Source of the DNA: Taudactylus pleione
Taxonomy: Eukaryota; Chordata; Amphibia; Anura; Myobatrachidae
Direction: 5' to 3'
DNA: 64,000 nt
Assembly: GCA_031769625.1 (NCBI GenBank)
Contig: JAUIMM010000534.1
Location: forward strand, 6,288,001-6,352,000
A model generated the notes under the pieces. That model worked only from the letters and a program-made list of their open reading frames with translations, searched no databases and was not told the DNA's origin. Of this stretch, positions 10,523 through 22,003 are shown piece by piece. A program made the position numbers and the translations under genes. Numbering within the stretch: position 1 is the first letter of the stretch; each line of letters opens with the position of its first letter.

Positions 10523-11847
10523 CTAAAACTGGTTCCTAAGGAGGACCGACATATGGTCAAGGACCACCAGCAGCCTGATGATGTGTTCCCGCATACGGCC
10601 CACACAGCCGGCTAATTCAGCCATACGCTTCTCTGTTCCTCTGTGGGTTAGAAAAGTGTGGGGATTAATACATCAATAATGAAACCACATTAAAAAACAA
10701 GCCAAACCAAGCTAACCAAAAATCAAAAAATTGTGGCACAAAGCAGAATTACACCGAAAAAACCAAGCCCACCAAAATGGTCTACCCCAAAATTACAAGT
10801 CCAAAAATCAGATTCAGACAGGTGTGATATGTGTATGGTGAAATCAGCAGTAACAGGTAAAGACAACCCGATAACTCCCAAAAAGTCGACCAAAAAACAC
10901 AAAAAAAGGGAACGACACATGATTACATCCAAACAGTTTGTGGCGCAAAAAAAAAAACATACCGTTCAAAATAACGGCCGCTCCTGAAGCCACCCCCTCG
11001 TCCTCCTCGGAGGTGCCTCCATTCCCCAAAGATCTTGGCGGGGTGATTTGGGATTCCGGGGAGGGGGTAGTTAGAAGAGGGGTGGTTGGAGGAGAGGGGG
11101 AATTGGGATGGAGGGGAAGGAGCCCCGAAATATCCACCACAGGGTCTGGGGAGGAGGGGGAAATAGGGGAATTTGGGGTTGTGGAGGGTTGGCTTGGGGT
11201 TGGGGAGAGTGGGCGAGAGCGCCGTCTTGGTTGGCGATGGCGCCGTAGTCTTCGCTGTGCCCCTAAAAGATGTGAAACAAATTGTGGTTAGTTTCAACCA
11301 AAACCGAGACAAACACTAATTTATGATAACACAAATCGGAAAACATGGCCATGCAGATATGAGTACAATGAATATATAGGACATGCATGAAAACATGGCC
11401 ATGCAGATATGAGTACAATGAATAAATAGGACATACATGAAAACATGGCCATGCAGATATGAGTACAATGAATAAATAGGACATACATGAAAACATGGCC
11501 ATGCAGATATGAGTAAAATGAATAAATAGGACATACATGAAAACATGCACACGCAGTTAGGGCCACAAAGATAAACATGAAAACCACAGTCCCAAAAACT
11601 TACTTTCAGCGATCTGCATGCGAAAGCATGCCAGCAAGCGGGGCGTCCGCCGTTGCAGGTCCGACCACCTGCGCTCCAGCTGGCCGATCTGGCGGTGTGA
11701 GCCGAAGGAACACAGGCGGCCACGTACCTCCGCATATGCGGAACGCTTCTCGCGATTTGTGATGGGTGGAGGCTGGCTGGTGATCCGCCTATCCATCACC
11801 TCGGTTAACACCAGCAGCTCGCGCCTGGTGAATGCCGAGGCTCTCAT
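10523..11847 (-). CDS. Myb/SANT-like DNA-binding protein 2 of the Harbinger element
   Basis: Three minus-strand exons, 11847-11604, 11262-10963 and 10638-10523, join in frame (donors GTAAGT and GTATGT, AG acceptors) into 219 residues. Residues ~5-75 form a Myb/SANT-like domain: FTRRELLVLTEV at the start and the LERRWSDLQRR helix near the end, the same layout as protein 1 but clearly diverged. Exon 2 encodes an Arg-rich nuclear-localisation-like patch (RRLRRHRQPRRR), a long Pro/Ser/Thr-rich segment and an acidic SEEDEG patch. Exon 3 encodes a short amphipathic C-terminal helix. The first intron contains a 50-bp minisatellite. Exon 3 uses the second of two closely spaced AGs; the first would give an early stop. 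Role inferred: a second DNA-binding accessory protein of the transposon, or a repurposed copy. Confidence 0.72.
11342..11560. repeat. 50-bp minisatellite in intron 1 of Myb-like gene 2
   Basis: About 4.4 copies of a 50-bp unit (ATGGCCATGCAGATATGAGT..) with exact periodicity at 11351, 11401, 11451 and 11501. The open frames it creates are a by-product of the repeat. Confidence 0.9.
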
Positions 11848-12511
11848 GATGGCAATGGTGTATTTGTTAAAAATCATTTTTAATAAAGACCCGAAAATTA
11901 TTTTGATTGGCTAATGTATTTGGGTAATTAACAGGACCAATTCTATTGGTTAGTGTATGAGTCATGTGTTCGACAGGGCCAGAAATCTCTTGAGAGTTAT
12001 GTTAGGCTTGATGCAGTGACATGCGTAAGCAAATTTAAATAAAGAAATGAACCCCGGGAAATATGCGGGGATAAAAACAAATAAAACAATTGTCTAATTG
12101 GGTCTAACATGTATTTTGACAAATAAAAGCGAATGTTTAAGCCGAACGTATTCTGTGGGTAAACACAAACACGGCCAAGCTTAAAGTTTATTGCATTGTG
12201 AAAAAAAAAAAAAAAAAAACAATTAAGCAAATTGATATATTGATTGGCATGATACGATTGAGGGAGGTAGGCAGAATAAACGAGCAGTTAATCGAAATCT
12301 GACAGTCACACTTCCGGTTTGTACTTGTGCGTGCGTTCCCTTCAAGCCATTTCGGGGATGTACGCTCGCTATTTGGCACGCTCGTTAGTTAGAGGAGGGG
12401 TCGGTTGAGTTTGGGGAGGATGTTTGGCTGCGTTCGAAAATACGAGCGAGTGCTTGAATTTACATATTTTTTTACGTACGCCGAACGTACGAACGGCCAC
12501 TTGCGTCCAGG

Positions 12512-12525
12512 TCTGAATGAGGGCC
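12512..12525 (-). repeat. right terminal inverted repeat of the Harbinger element
   Basis: Inverse of GGCCCTCATTCAGA, followed by the ATA duplication. Inward it reads CTGGACGCAAGTGGCCGTTC on the minus strand, like the ends of the type A MITEs. Confidence 0.75.
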
Positions 12526-12564
12526 ATAGGTTCTACTATACCTGTTCTCATGGTAAAGAGACAC

Positions 12565-12700
12565 AGGAGGAGATGTACTAAATCCTAGAGAGATATAAAG
12601 TACCAACCAATCAGTTCTTAACTGCCATCTTACAGGCTGTATTTGAAAAATGACAGGAGCTGATTGGTTGGTACTTTATCTCTCTCCACTCTATCTCCAT
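12565..12700. mobile_element. short foldback MITE (AAGTACCAACCAATCAG)
   Basis: Inverted arms AAGTACCAACCAATCAG and CTGATTGGTTGGTACTT about 50 bp apart inside a ~135-bp unit beginning near AGGAGATGTACTAAATC. A second copy is at 40183-40318. Exact ends are uncertain. Confidence 0.6.
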
Positions 12701-12945
12701 GGGGCCTATTCATTATCACTTAAATGGCTCATTATATATACGAAAACACTAGTTTCCGCATACATTTTGTGCTGGGCCCTTCATTTTTAAGGGTCCGATA
12801 GGGCCGCCTAATATTCCAGAAAACTCTGAAAACTTCAAGATTTCGGAGTTTGTTTGTGGGAACAAATGCCATCTTTAGATGGTATGGGTTTTCAGAGGCC
12901 CATTCCTTTGTATGGGAAGTAGGTCCGGAGTTGCATTGAGGGATG

Positions 12946-14138
12946 CAGGGGCTGGCTGGCAACTTATAGCCTGGGGGGCAAATGCATGCAGGTGGCCCTG
13001 GCAGAGGAGTAGCGTGTAGCCAGGGTGCCCGGAGCACGTGCTTGCTTAGGCGCCCCCCCCCTCAAGTGTTCCAGGGAGGAGGCGGGTCCATATGGAATTA
13101 ATGTAAAGTAAAAATAAAGATATGGGGCAGCCCCCTGTAGTGGTGCCTATATGCAGTGCCCCAGGAGAGGACCCCCTTATACAGGCTACCAGTAGTGATC
13201 CACCTATGCAGTGCCCCTTATACAGTGCCCCCAGTAGTGGTCCCCCCTGTGCAGTGCCCCTTGTGCCCCCAGTAGTGGCCCCCCTGTGCAGTGCCCCTTG
13301 TACCTCCAGAAGTAAGCCGCTTATATAGTGCCCCCAGTAGTGGTACCCCCTATGCAGTGCCCCCAGTAGTAGCCCCCCCTTGTAGTGCCCCCAGTAGTAG
13401 TCCCCAGCTTGTAGTGCACCTCGGTAGTGCTCTCCCCCTTGTAGTGCCCCCAGTAGTAGCCCCCCCTTTGTAATGCCCCCAGTAGTAGCCCCCTTGTTGT
13501 GCCCCCGGTAGTTATCCCCTTTGTAGAGCCCCCAGTAGTGCTCTCCCCCTCGTAGTGCCCCCAGTAGTAGTCCCCCCCTTGTAGTGCCCCCTTGTAGTGC
13601 CCCCAGTAGCAGCCCCCCCTTGTAGTGCCCCCAGTTGTGCTCTCCCCCTTGTGCCCCCAGTAGTCCCCCCCTTGTAATGCCACCAGTAGTAATCCCCCCC
13701 TTGTAATGCCCCCCTCCCACAGTACACACACACGCATGTAATAAATAATAAATAAAAAAACACCTGAATCCCCGCTCCTGCCACCGCCATCCGCTCCTCC
13801 GTCTGTCCTCCCGGGCCGGGCCACTCTGCATTATGGGAGAGACGTCATATGACATCATGATGTCTCTCCCATTACCCACTGCAGGAGCCGGAAGATGGAG
13901 CGGCTCCTGTAGTAGGCGCAGCGGCAGTCAGTGAGAGTCTGACAGACTCTCATTGGCTGCCTCTCAAAACAAACACACAGCTGCCGGAGCCAGCAGCTGT
14001 GTGTTTGTAACTGTGTAGCGCTGACCGAACTCCGTCCGGTCAGCGCTACACGCGCGGTGCAGCTGTGTCACACAGACACAGACTGGCCGCGGCCCGGGGG
14101 GCACATGGCACCCTGCCTCCCGGCCCAGCCCGCCACTG
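12946..14138. mobile_element. hAT-like non-autonomous element
   Basis: Ends CAGGGGCTGGCTGG and the inverse of CAGTGGCGGGCTGG. Flanks GAGGGATG (12938-12945) and AAGGGATG (14139-14146) match at 7 of 8. The interior carries a degenerate minisatellite and a palindrome around TGACAGCGCTAC-type sequence (~14000-14050). Confidence 0.75.
13117..13715. repeat. degenerate CCCCCAGTAGTAG minisatellite
   Basis: Many imperfect ~27-30-bp copies built from GTGCCCCCAGTAGTAG and CCCCCCTTGTA. On the minus strand they give Gly/Tyr/Trp/His-rich ORFs in all frames, which I treat as artefacts of the repeat. Confidence 0.85.
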
Positions 14139-16046
14139 AAGGGATGCCTTCGCCACCTCCACACTGCTTACCCAGCGACTTTGCGCATGCGTGATATGAA
14201 GTCACACATGCGCAGAAGCCGGCCACGGGCTGGTAAGTAACGGTGCTACTGGGGTAGCAGTGCTACTGCTAAACGCGGTGACAGCTGCTTGTCAGAGCAG
14301 CTGTCCCTGCACCAGAGCAATACAGAAATGCTTCGGTGATAAGTATCCACCCCGCGGTGAGTTGTATACATCCGGCCCCCGATGATGAATAGGCCCCCAA
14401 GCAGTGACGTGCGGTGAGGTAAATGGCTGGGGAGGTACTGGCCTCCCCCCGTATATATATAAAAAAAAATTAAGAAAAAACAGCGTAAGGTTCCCCTTAT
14501 TTAACAGTAACCAGCACCAGGCTGAACCAGCCAGAAGGACAGGTGCGCCGGCAGCTGCGCTGGGCCCGCATAAAGGGGGCATGGCCTAATCACGGGAGGC
14601 GTGGTCAGCCCCCTTAGGGGAAAAAAAAGATTTTTGCATGAAGAAGGGGGCTCTGTGAGCCCCTCAGCCCGTCGCATAGCCAGTTGGGGACGCGATCAGC
14701 GTAATCGCTCCCCCAACAGGCATAGGAGACTGCTGCGGCGGCTGCTGCTGCTTAGCAGCCACGAGGGATCTCCTACTGCTGTCCAGCAGGCAGCATCGTG
14801 TGCTGGGCTGCTGTGATGTAAGAGGGGGGCCAGTGCTGGGCCCCACCAGCAAGCCCGGGCCCGGGTAATTAGTACCCGCTCCCCCCCTTTTGGCACCCCT
14901 GCATGGGGATAATGCCATAGCAGGGGGTATACTCGATGTAGGGTCCCCCTGCCATCACATTAACCATCCCCAAGCTAGTTAGCCAATTGCTGGAATTCCT
15001 CAGAAAGTGAGGATCCCAAAAAGATTAAAATTGGGTTCCCACCTTCCGAGCAATATCCAGCACTAGACTGAAAGCCCAGTGCTATGCCCCACACCCATGG
15101 TGGCGGTGGGTGCAGGTTCATGGTCTAATAATATTGTTCTTTACAGGCGGCCTACAGCATGCCAGCACTTGGAGAACCACAAGTGCCTACATGCCCGGAC
15201 ATTACGGCCTGCTGGCACCTGTAGTCCGCCTGTAGAGAAAATAATAAAAAAAATACAAGAGGGGCATGGTCTGGCCGGCGTCTGGAGCAGTCGCATCTCC
15301 CCAGAGCTCCCGTTATAAGAGGCTCTGTAGTGGCTTCCTAACGGGTCCCCCTCTCAGTGAGTGCTCCCCGTGGGGTCCCCTGACCTGTGTCCTCAAAGCG
15401 GTGCCTCGTCAGCTCCATTCTGCTGTAATCACCGGCACCTGACATTGTAGCCTACTGTGGAGACGGAAGCCGCGGGCTTAGGTAGAGCTCTGTCCCCGGC
15501 GTGCACTAGAGAACCCTTCTCGGTGTCCTGACACCTGGGGCTACACTACTCCGGATCCCTCCCCTGCTGGCATCCCTCTATGTGTCCCTATAGACACTTA
15601 CCTTATTGCAGGGGACATTTTTTAGGCTGCTGATGGGATCTGCGTTTCCTGCCTCTGGTGACGGGCGCCATCTTGCCCTCTGACCCCCGGCTGCTGTTGC
15701 AGAGTCAGGCAACCTCAGGCTCTCCTTCTCTGAACACATCCTCTGTGGAGAAAAACTCCAGCAAAAGGTACTGGGTTTGGGGTTTGTTTCAAGAGGAGAT
15801 CACATCTTGCCTATATCAACATATCTGTGACTGTTACACTACCTCCTCTCCACCTGCTGGCTTTTTACACTACAACTTCATACACTGATCCTGCCTGCCC
15901 TGCATTCCCTGTCCTGCTGCTTCTGAATGGGGAGATTAGATGCCTTTTTGCTGGATACTATTTAATGCCCACTGTTTGGGCTTGCTGCTGACATGAAGTT
16001 GACTTAGACACCACAATGGGGAGACGTGACAGCTGTTGAAATCTAT

Positions 16047-17400
16047 GCCTACTAAACAAGACTTTGAGCAGTTAGACCATATTCTCCGGGACACAATATA
16101 TGTACGGAACTTAGGGCCTGATTCAGACCCGGTCGCAAGCGCTGTGTGCTCACAACCGGGTTGATGGTGGGCCAGTGTGCATGCGCACGACGGAGCCGGC
16201 TCCGTTCGTGCACATGCGCGAGACCCGGATAGCGACGGGCACTCCGTCGCTCCGGGTCTCGCAACAAAGGGGGCGAGCTGTCGATGTTGAGTGACAGCTC
16301 GCCCCCTTTGGTGGGCGGGCCGGGGGAGTGGCTGCCCAAACGGAGGCGTTCCCATGTGAACGCCTCCGTTTGGGGGCGGCCCCACTGACATCACGAGTGA
16401 TGTCAGTGGGAGAGATTTCGGCTCTGTTAGAGCCCTACCACAAGGGTCTCGTCGCAAGCCCGATGGTTGTGACCATCGCGACCATCTTCCTGGCCGCTCG
16501 CTATAGCTGTGGGTGGTCACCCACAGCTATGCGAGTGGCCAGGAGGCCGTTCTTAAAAACAAGAAGGCCGGCCCTGATTCAGAGCGAGCGCTCTGTCAGA
16601 GCGTCCGGCTCTGAATCAGGACCTTAATACCATCAAAACTGATATATCCCATCTGGGCACTCAGTTATCTTCCCTGGAAGAATTCACAGACGCCTCAGTA
16701 ATATCGCATAATACTCTCCGTGAAGCTGTGATTCGGCAGGCGACTGAATTTAAACAACTACAAAGCCATTTGGAAGACCTGGATAATAGAGGGAGGAGAA
16801 ATAACCTGCGGCTTCAAGGTATCTCTGAAGACATTCCTTCGCAAGGTCTCATAGACTTTCTCACTAGAATTTTTAATGAGGTTCTCGAACAAGATTCAAA
16901 CTCCATCATGTTTGACAGAACACATAGTGGTCTCCGGCGGAGAGGTTTTTCTACAGACCGTCTTAGGGACGTGATTTGCCGTCTACATTATTATGCTCAG
17001 AAAGAAGACATCCTTTGCAAGGTACGACGTCTGGATGGAATTGATATTGATGGCTAGTGGATACAAATCTTCCAGGATCTCTACTGGGCCACGCTCCAAA
17101 ACCGCAGAACATTACAGCCTCTTACAGCGGAGCTAAGGAAATTAGGCATCAAATATAGATGGGGATTCCCATTTTGTTTACAGCGACAAAACGTCTATCC
17201 TCAAGGAACCAACTGACTTACCTATCTTTTGCTCTGACCTGGGTATCCCATCGATAGCCTTACCTGAATGGCGGGATCACCTTCTAGACTCTATATCTCC
17301 AGCTCTCTCCACGGGTGAGAATAATTGGCAGCTTGTTGATAAAGGTATGAAATCTCCCAAGAACCAGCGAGATACTCCGAACTTTGCACTGCTCCGATGA
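16047..17400 (+). pseudogene. LINE ORF1 (L1 ORF1p-like)
   Basis: A nucleic-acid-binding chaperone of the LINE ribonucleoprotein in intact elements. Visible parts are a heptad-rich coiled coil, the conserved RGRRNNLRLQGI motif starting the RRM-like domain, and the C-terminal domain (LQPLTAELRK..YRWGFPF). The 16114-16623 MITE interrupts it near the start with an exact TTA duplication. An in-frame TAG at 17055 and a frame change near 17190-17210 follow. The likely original stop is TGA at 17398-17400. Start not certain. Confidence 0.75.
16114..16623. mobile_element. Harbinger-type serial-hairpin MITE, type B
   Basis: GGGCCTGATTCAGACCC at the left, inverse of GGTCCTGATTCAGAGCC at the right, duplication TTA at 16111-16113 and 16624-16626. 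The body is a row of short palindromes: GACGGAGCC/GGCTCCGTTC, GGGGGCGAGCTGTC/GACAGCTCGCCCCC, AAACGGAGGCGTTC/GAACGCCTCCGTTT, CCACTGACATCA/TGATGTCAGTGG and others. Inserted in LINE ORF1. Confidence 0.88.
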
Positions 17401-17443
17401 TGACTTATTTAGCTATTTGCTCTCTATTCATATAGCTCACTAT

Positions 17444-18017
17444 GGCCCTCATTCAGAGCCGTACGCTCTGAGCAGAGCGCACGCTCTGAATGAGGGCCGG
17501 GCTCCATTTTCATGGAGCGTCCTCCTGGACGCTCGTATAGCTGTGGGTCACCACCCACAGGCTATACGAGCGTGCATTTTGGTGGCCGCGATGGTCACGA
17601 CCATCGCGGCCACCAAAATGCACGCTCGTATAGCCCATCGAAATTGCGAGCCGGAGCCTGCGGTTGAGGTTTTCAACCGCAAGCTCCGGAGTGATTTTGG
17701 CTCTATCAGAGCCAAAATCACTCCCACTGACATCACTAGTGATGTCAGTGGGCCGGCTTCTGACGGGAGGCGTTCCCGTGGGAACGCCCCCGTCAGGGAG
17801 GCACGCCCCCGGCACGCCCACCAAAGGGGGCGTGCTGTCAATCAACATTGACAGCACGCCCCCTTTGATCGGACACAACGAGCGAAGGAAAGTCCTTCGC
17901 TCGTCGTGTCTGGCGCATGCGCACGACGGAGCTCCCTCCGTCGTGCGCATGCTCAGTGCAGACCATCGACCCACTTGCGAGCGGACAGCCGCTCGCGAGT
18001 GGGTCTGAATCAGGCCC
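17444..18017. mobile_element. Harbinger-type serial-hairpin MITE, type B
   Basis: GGCCCTCATTCAGAGCC start, CTGAATCAGGCCC end, duplication TAT at 17441-17443 and 18018-18020. It contains at least seven consecutive hairpins, including a long TATAGCTGTGGGT/ACCCACAGGCTATA stem and GGTGGCCGCGATGG/CCATCGCGGCCACC. Closest to 60992-61435, which lacks a middle segment. Confidence 0.88.
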
Positions 18018-18492
18018 TATATTTGTATCTCAAGAAATTTTTTTAGTCAGAGACCCCATGGTGCCATAATCTTCTGTATCTGCTTTCCCCCTGAGCCACA
18101 AATTATAGGTTGGTTTTTTTTATTATTGACCTCTCAGCTCAGGTTTTCTTGTTTCCTATATGTGGTTCTTTTTTTTTCTCTTTTTATGGGAGGTGTTTTT
18201 TCCCTATAATGTTCTACTGATTTTGATGTTTGTCGTTGTCACTGATCTCTAGTGACCCCCTGATCCGCCAATGTTTTTCCTTGGCCTTGGACGTGGTTAT
18301 CATGTCCATACCCCCAGGGAGCGGATTTTCTTTTTTCGCACTCTTTTTTTATCTGTTTGTCATATTAAGTATGTTTTCTGTCTATTATGTTCCCTTTTCC
18401 CCTTCCTCCCCTCTTGTTTCTATCCCTTTCCCTTACCCCATTCTAGCACTGTTCCATACTTATAATGGCAGTTGACGAGCAATGACTATTCA

Positions 18493-21373
18493 ATGACTAT
18501 TCAAGTAGTATCTATTAATGCTAAAGGCTTAAATATACCTGAAAAACGCTCTAGAGCTCTCAGAGATTTATATGCTGCAAGGTCTGACGTGGCCTTTATA
18601 CAGGAAATACATTTTAAATGTAGTGCTGCTCCCCAATTTAAGAACCATAACTTTCCTCTGACCTTCTTTAGCAATAATAGTAAAGGTAGAATGTTAGGTG
18701 TTGCCATTTTGTTTTCCAGGAGGCTCCCATTCCAAGATTTGGAAAGATTTAGTCTAGAGGAGGGTAGAGCTCTTTGAATCAAATGCAAATTATATGGTCA
18801 AGCGTATACTTTTGTTAATCTCTATGGGCTCTATTTACTACAATCCGCATATTGAATGCGAATTGTAGTGTGATATTACCGAGTGAATTCGCATTGCGAA
18901 TTCAGGCAATATCACAGGGATTTACTATAAATCCCTTGCAGGGACAGAGCTTGCGATAAAGCTCTGTCCCTGCGGATCCCATCCACACTCTAGTCGCGGC
19001 ATTTTCGGAAAAAATATCGCGACTAAGAGCCCGCGCATGCTCTGCTACCCCCCACCGATGCTAAGCACCGCCCCCTGGTGCTAAGCCCCCCCCCCGTGAT
19101 TGCGGACCCCCGCGACCCCCCCCTCCCTTCATTACACTTACCTGCATCCTCCTGGCCTCCGGTGATCTTCTCCAGGCTTCCCGATCAGGTGATCTCCCAT
19201 ACTGCACTGGGGCCCGATCACCTGATGACCGGGCAGCAGTGCACTGTGGGAGACCAGCTGACCAGAGAGGAGCCATCACCGGAGGCCCGATCACCGGTCC
19301 CTGGATTCAGGTAAGTAAAAAAAAAAATTTTCTTTTTTTTTCTTTTTTTTACAGCAATCAGCTTGCGGTCTGCTTAGACCACATAGCTGATTACTGGTAC
19401 CGGCTCCCGGCTCTGCTCTCCCCGTTAGAGCAGAGTGGGAGCCCGGTAACCGGGGGAGACCCTGGATAACGCCACCTCCAGGTGGCGTTATTATCACAGG
19501 GCTTCCCCCGGTATTTTTTTACAATTTATTTTTAGTAACTATGGTCGGATCACATTTCCCATTACAGTTATGGGAAATGCGATCTGCTTTACTAAAAATA
19601 AGTGATACTAGGGGTTGGAGTAGAATTTTACTAATTCTACTCCAATTGCCCTATAGTAACTACAGGTGAAACTAAAATAATGTGAAAAGGGTGTGAAAAC
19701 ACCCTTTTTCACTTTATTTTAGTAAAAATAATGTTAATAAATAGAGCCCTATGTCCCTAACCAGAACCAACCAGCCTTCATTGACAGGATATTGGATAAG
19801 GTGGACTCTTTGGCAGAAAGGTATTCTCGTGGTGGGAGGAGACATGAATTGGACTGTACAGCCGGAACTCGATGTCTCTAGTACTTCTGCCAGATGTTCC
19901 TCTAAATTTCACTGCAAGGTAAGGCGCACCCTGCATGAACACCAGTTGGTTGACATGTGGAGGCTCCAGAATCCACACGTTAGGGACTACACTTTTTATT
20001 CTACTCCACATAACATTTACTCAAGACTAGACTACTTTTTCTTGTCCCATAGGTTTCTCAATTTACTTAGATATACTTCCATAGGTTCAATGACATGGTC
20101 TGACCACGCTCCTATGTCTTTGACGTTGTCCACCTCTTATCCCTATACCAAGCAGTGTACATGGCGGCTAAATTAAACTATCCTTACTGATACTTGTTGT
20201 AAATCACAGGTGTCCAAAACCATTAGTGATTATTTTTCCCTCAGAAGTTTCGGGGATCACAGTGTGGGAGGCCCACAAATGTGTTTTAAGGGGGAAAACT
20301 AATCCAATTGGGTTCCATGCTAAAAAGAGAAAAAGAAGGTCAGAAACATCTCCTTCTACAGAAACTTAAGGATTTAGAAACCTCTCACAAAACAGTCCCG
20401 TCCAACACAGTGTTAGCAGATTTAAAGGAGACAAGAGCTGCTCTGAACAAATTGCTCTTTGATAGAATAAAATAGGAACCGCTTTTATCAGTGGGGCAAT
20501 AAACCCGACAAATATTTAGCAAGGGCTCTTTGTACACAGAGGGCCACTTCTTATATTCAGACGATTAAAGACTCCTTTGGTAAAGATACTCTTACCCAAG
20601 ATATTGTGAAAGCTTTCCACTCCTATTACTCCAAGCTATATAATCTTTCCGATCCCCAAACCCCTGAGGAGTCTGCCTCCTTTAGAGATGCAGTAGCCCA
20701 GTATCTCCAGGAGTCTGATTTCCCTAAACTGTCTCTGGCAGATCAGTCTTGGCTTGATACCCCATTTACCCTAACGGAATTAAAAGAGGCCCTTAAGTTT
20801 ACCCCCTCTGGCAAAAGCCCAGGCCCTGATGGCTTTACGGTTTTCTGCTACAAAACCTTTGGTGAAATGTTGCTCCCCAAAATGATCCGGGCCTTTAATG
20901 AGATTTCCACAGATAAATGTTTTTTTCAGCCCAGTCCTTAGAAGCACATATTGCAGTTATCCATAAAGAGGGTAAGGACCCTGCTCAGTGCCCCTGTTAC
21001 CGCCCAATCTCACCTCTTAATGTAGATGTGAAATTATTTGCTCAACTGATTGCCAACAGACTTAAAACACTGCTCCCTATACTTATTCATTCTGATCAGG
21101 TGGGCTCGTAATAACACCACTAAGGTCATTGACCTCATGCACTTGGCTTCCAGCAGCATAATCCCGTTAGTACTACTTTCCACCGACGCTGAGAAAGCCT
21201 TTGACAGGATTAATTGGCTTTTCATGCAGGGCTTATTGACTCAACTGGGCCTAGGTCCTACTTGTTTTTAGAGGATAATGGCATTATATCGTTACCCCAC
21301 TGCTCGCATTAAAATTAACGGTTCTCTGTTGGAGCCAGTATTAATTAACAATGGCACACGTGTGTTGCAAGGT
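18493..21373 (+). pseudogene. LINE ORF2 (endonuclease / reverse transcriptase), broken
   Basis: The endonuclease starts with the typical VVSINAKGLN and FIQEIH motifs, is interrupted by the MITE at 18836-19749, and resumes with the GGDMNW and SDHAPM motifs of the APE-type fold. RT-domain motifs [17 protein letters not shown] and DAEKAFDRI follow in shifting frames. Multiple stops and frameshifts lie at ~18776, 20176, 20939 and 21109. The sequence ends after the GTRVLQG motif, so the RT active-site aspartate pair and the C-terminal region are missing. Confidence 0.8.
18836..19749. mobile_element. MITE with GGGCTCTATTTA ends (type C)
   Basis: Inverted ends GGGCTCTATTTACTA / TTAATAAATAGAGCCC, duplication TAT at 18833-18835 and 19750-19752. 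Like type B it is built from consecutive hairpins (e.g. GGGACAGAGCTT/AAGCTCTGTCCC, GGGATTTA/TAAATCCC, TGCTCT/AGAGCA stems), but with different sequence. Inserted in the LINE endonuclease domain. Confidence 0.85.
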
Positions 21374-21462
21374 AGCATCGGTATTGCCTGCTACTGCTGC
21401 CCTCGCCGCACCAATGCCCGCTACCATCGTTGTCACCACTAATGCCCGTCCCTGCAGACACT

Positions 21463-22003
21463 GGGCTTGATGCAGACCCGCTGACAAGCGCTTGAGCGAT
21501 CGCAAGCGAGTCAATGGTGATCTCTGCGCATGCGCAGCGGCCGCACTGCGTGTGCACAAGCCCCGGAGCGAGAGAGAAATTCTCTCGCTCCGTGGCTCAC
21601 TACAAAAGGGGCGGCTATCGATGTTGATCGACAGCTTGCTCGTTTTGTAGGAGTGGCGGGGGGGTGGCTTCACAAACGGAGGAGTTCCCAAGTGAACGCC
21701 TGCCATTTGTGGGCGGCCCCACTGACATCACCAGTGATGTCAGTGGGACAGCTTCCGGCTCTATTAGTGGCGGAAGCTCTCTGGGGCTTGCGGCCACGAG
21801 ACCCTACCACAAGGGTCTCGTCGCAAGCCCCGATGGTCGCGATGGTCTTGACCATCACAACCATCATCCTGGCCGCTCGCAATAGCTGTGGGTGGTCACC
21901 CACAGCTAAGCGAGCAGCCAGGAGACCGCACAAAAGAAAAATAAAATAACGCCCTGATTCAGAGCGAGCGCTCTTTCAGAGCGTCCGCCTCTGAATCAGG
22001 CCC
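21463..22003. mobile_element. Harbinger-type serial-hairpin MITE, type B
   Basis: GGGCTTGATGCAGACCC start, CTGAATCAGGCCC end, duplication ACT at 21460-21462 and 22004-22006. Hairpin series as in the other type B copies. Confidence 0.85.

Larger units (their letters stand above)
4854..12525. mobile_element. near-complete PIF/Harbinger transposon with three genes
   Basis: A 7.67-kb unit bounded by GGCCCTGATTCAGA at the left and the inverse of GGCCCTCATTCAGA at the right. It is flanked by ATA at 4851-4853 and 12526-12528. It holds a Myb/SANT-like gene (-), a HARBI1-like transposase (+) and a second Myb/SANT-like gene (-). Most described Harbinger elements encode one transposase and one Myb-like protein, so two Myb-like genes is unusual. 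The left subterminal region resembles the type A MITEs. The span is inferred from matched ends plus duplication; a nested origin is not fully excluded, but no internal pair of ends was seen. Confidence 0.8.
12701..14397. mobile_element. DNA transposon remnant with GGGGCCTATTCAT ends
   Basis: Inverted ends GGGGCCTATTCATTAT (left) and the inverse of GGGGCCTATTCATCAT (right). The flanking trinucleotides CAT and CAA are similar, so a Harbinger-like 3-bp duplication is possible but decayed. Interrupted by the hAT-like element at 12946-14138. No coding sequence recognised. Confidence 0.6.
15260..21373 (+). mobile_element. decayed L1/Tx1-type LINE, broken up by MITEs
   Basis: In order: a GC-rich 5' region, ORF1, an inter-ORF spacer, ORF2 endonuclease and the N-terminal half of reverse transcriptase. 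It stops near 21373, before the catalytic YXDD box. It is split by elements at 16114-16623, 17444-18017 and 18836-19749. Removing each MITE and one duplication copy rejoins the LINE sequence. Left boundary approximate. Cannot transpose. Confidence 0.8.

Noticed and set aside
13046..13879. 277-residue Gly/Trp/Tyr-rich minus-strand ORF
   Set aside because: Produced by the CCCCCAGTAGTAG minisatellite; similar ORFs appear in all three minus frames.
16328..16627. ORFs inside the type B MITEs (e.g. 99 and 194 residues)
   Set aside because: Open on both strands because the DNA is palindromic; not conserved between copies.
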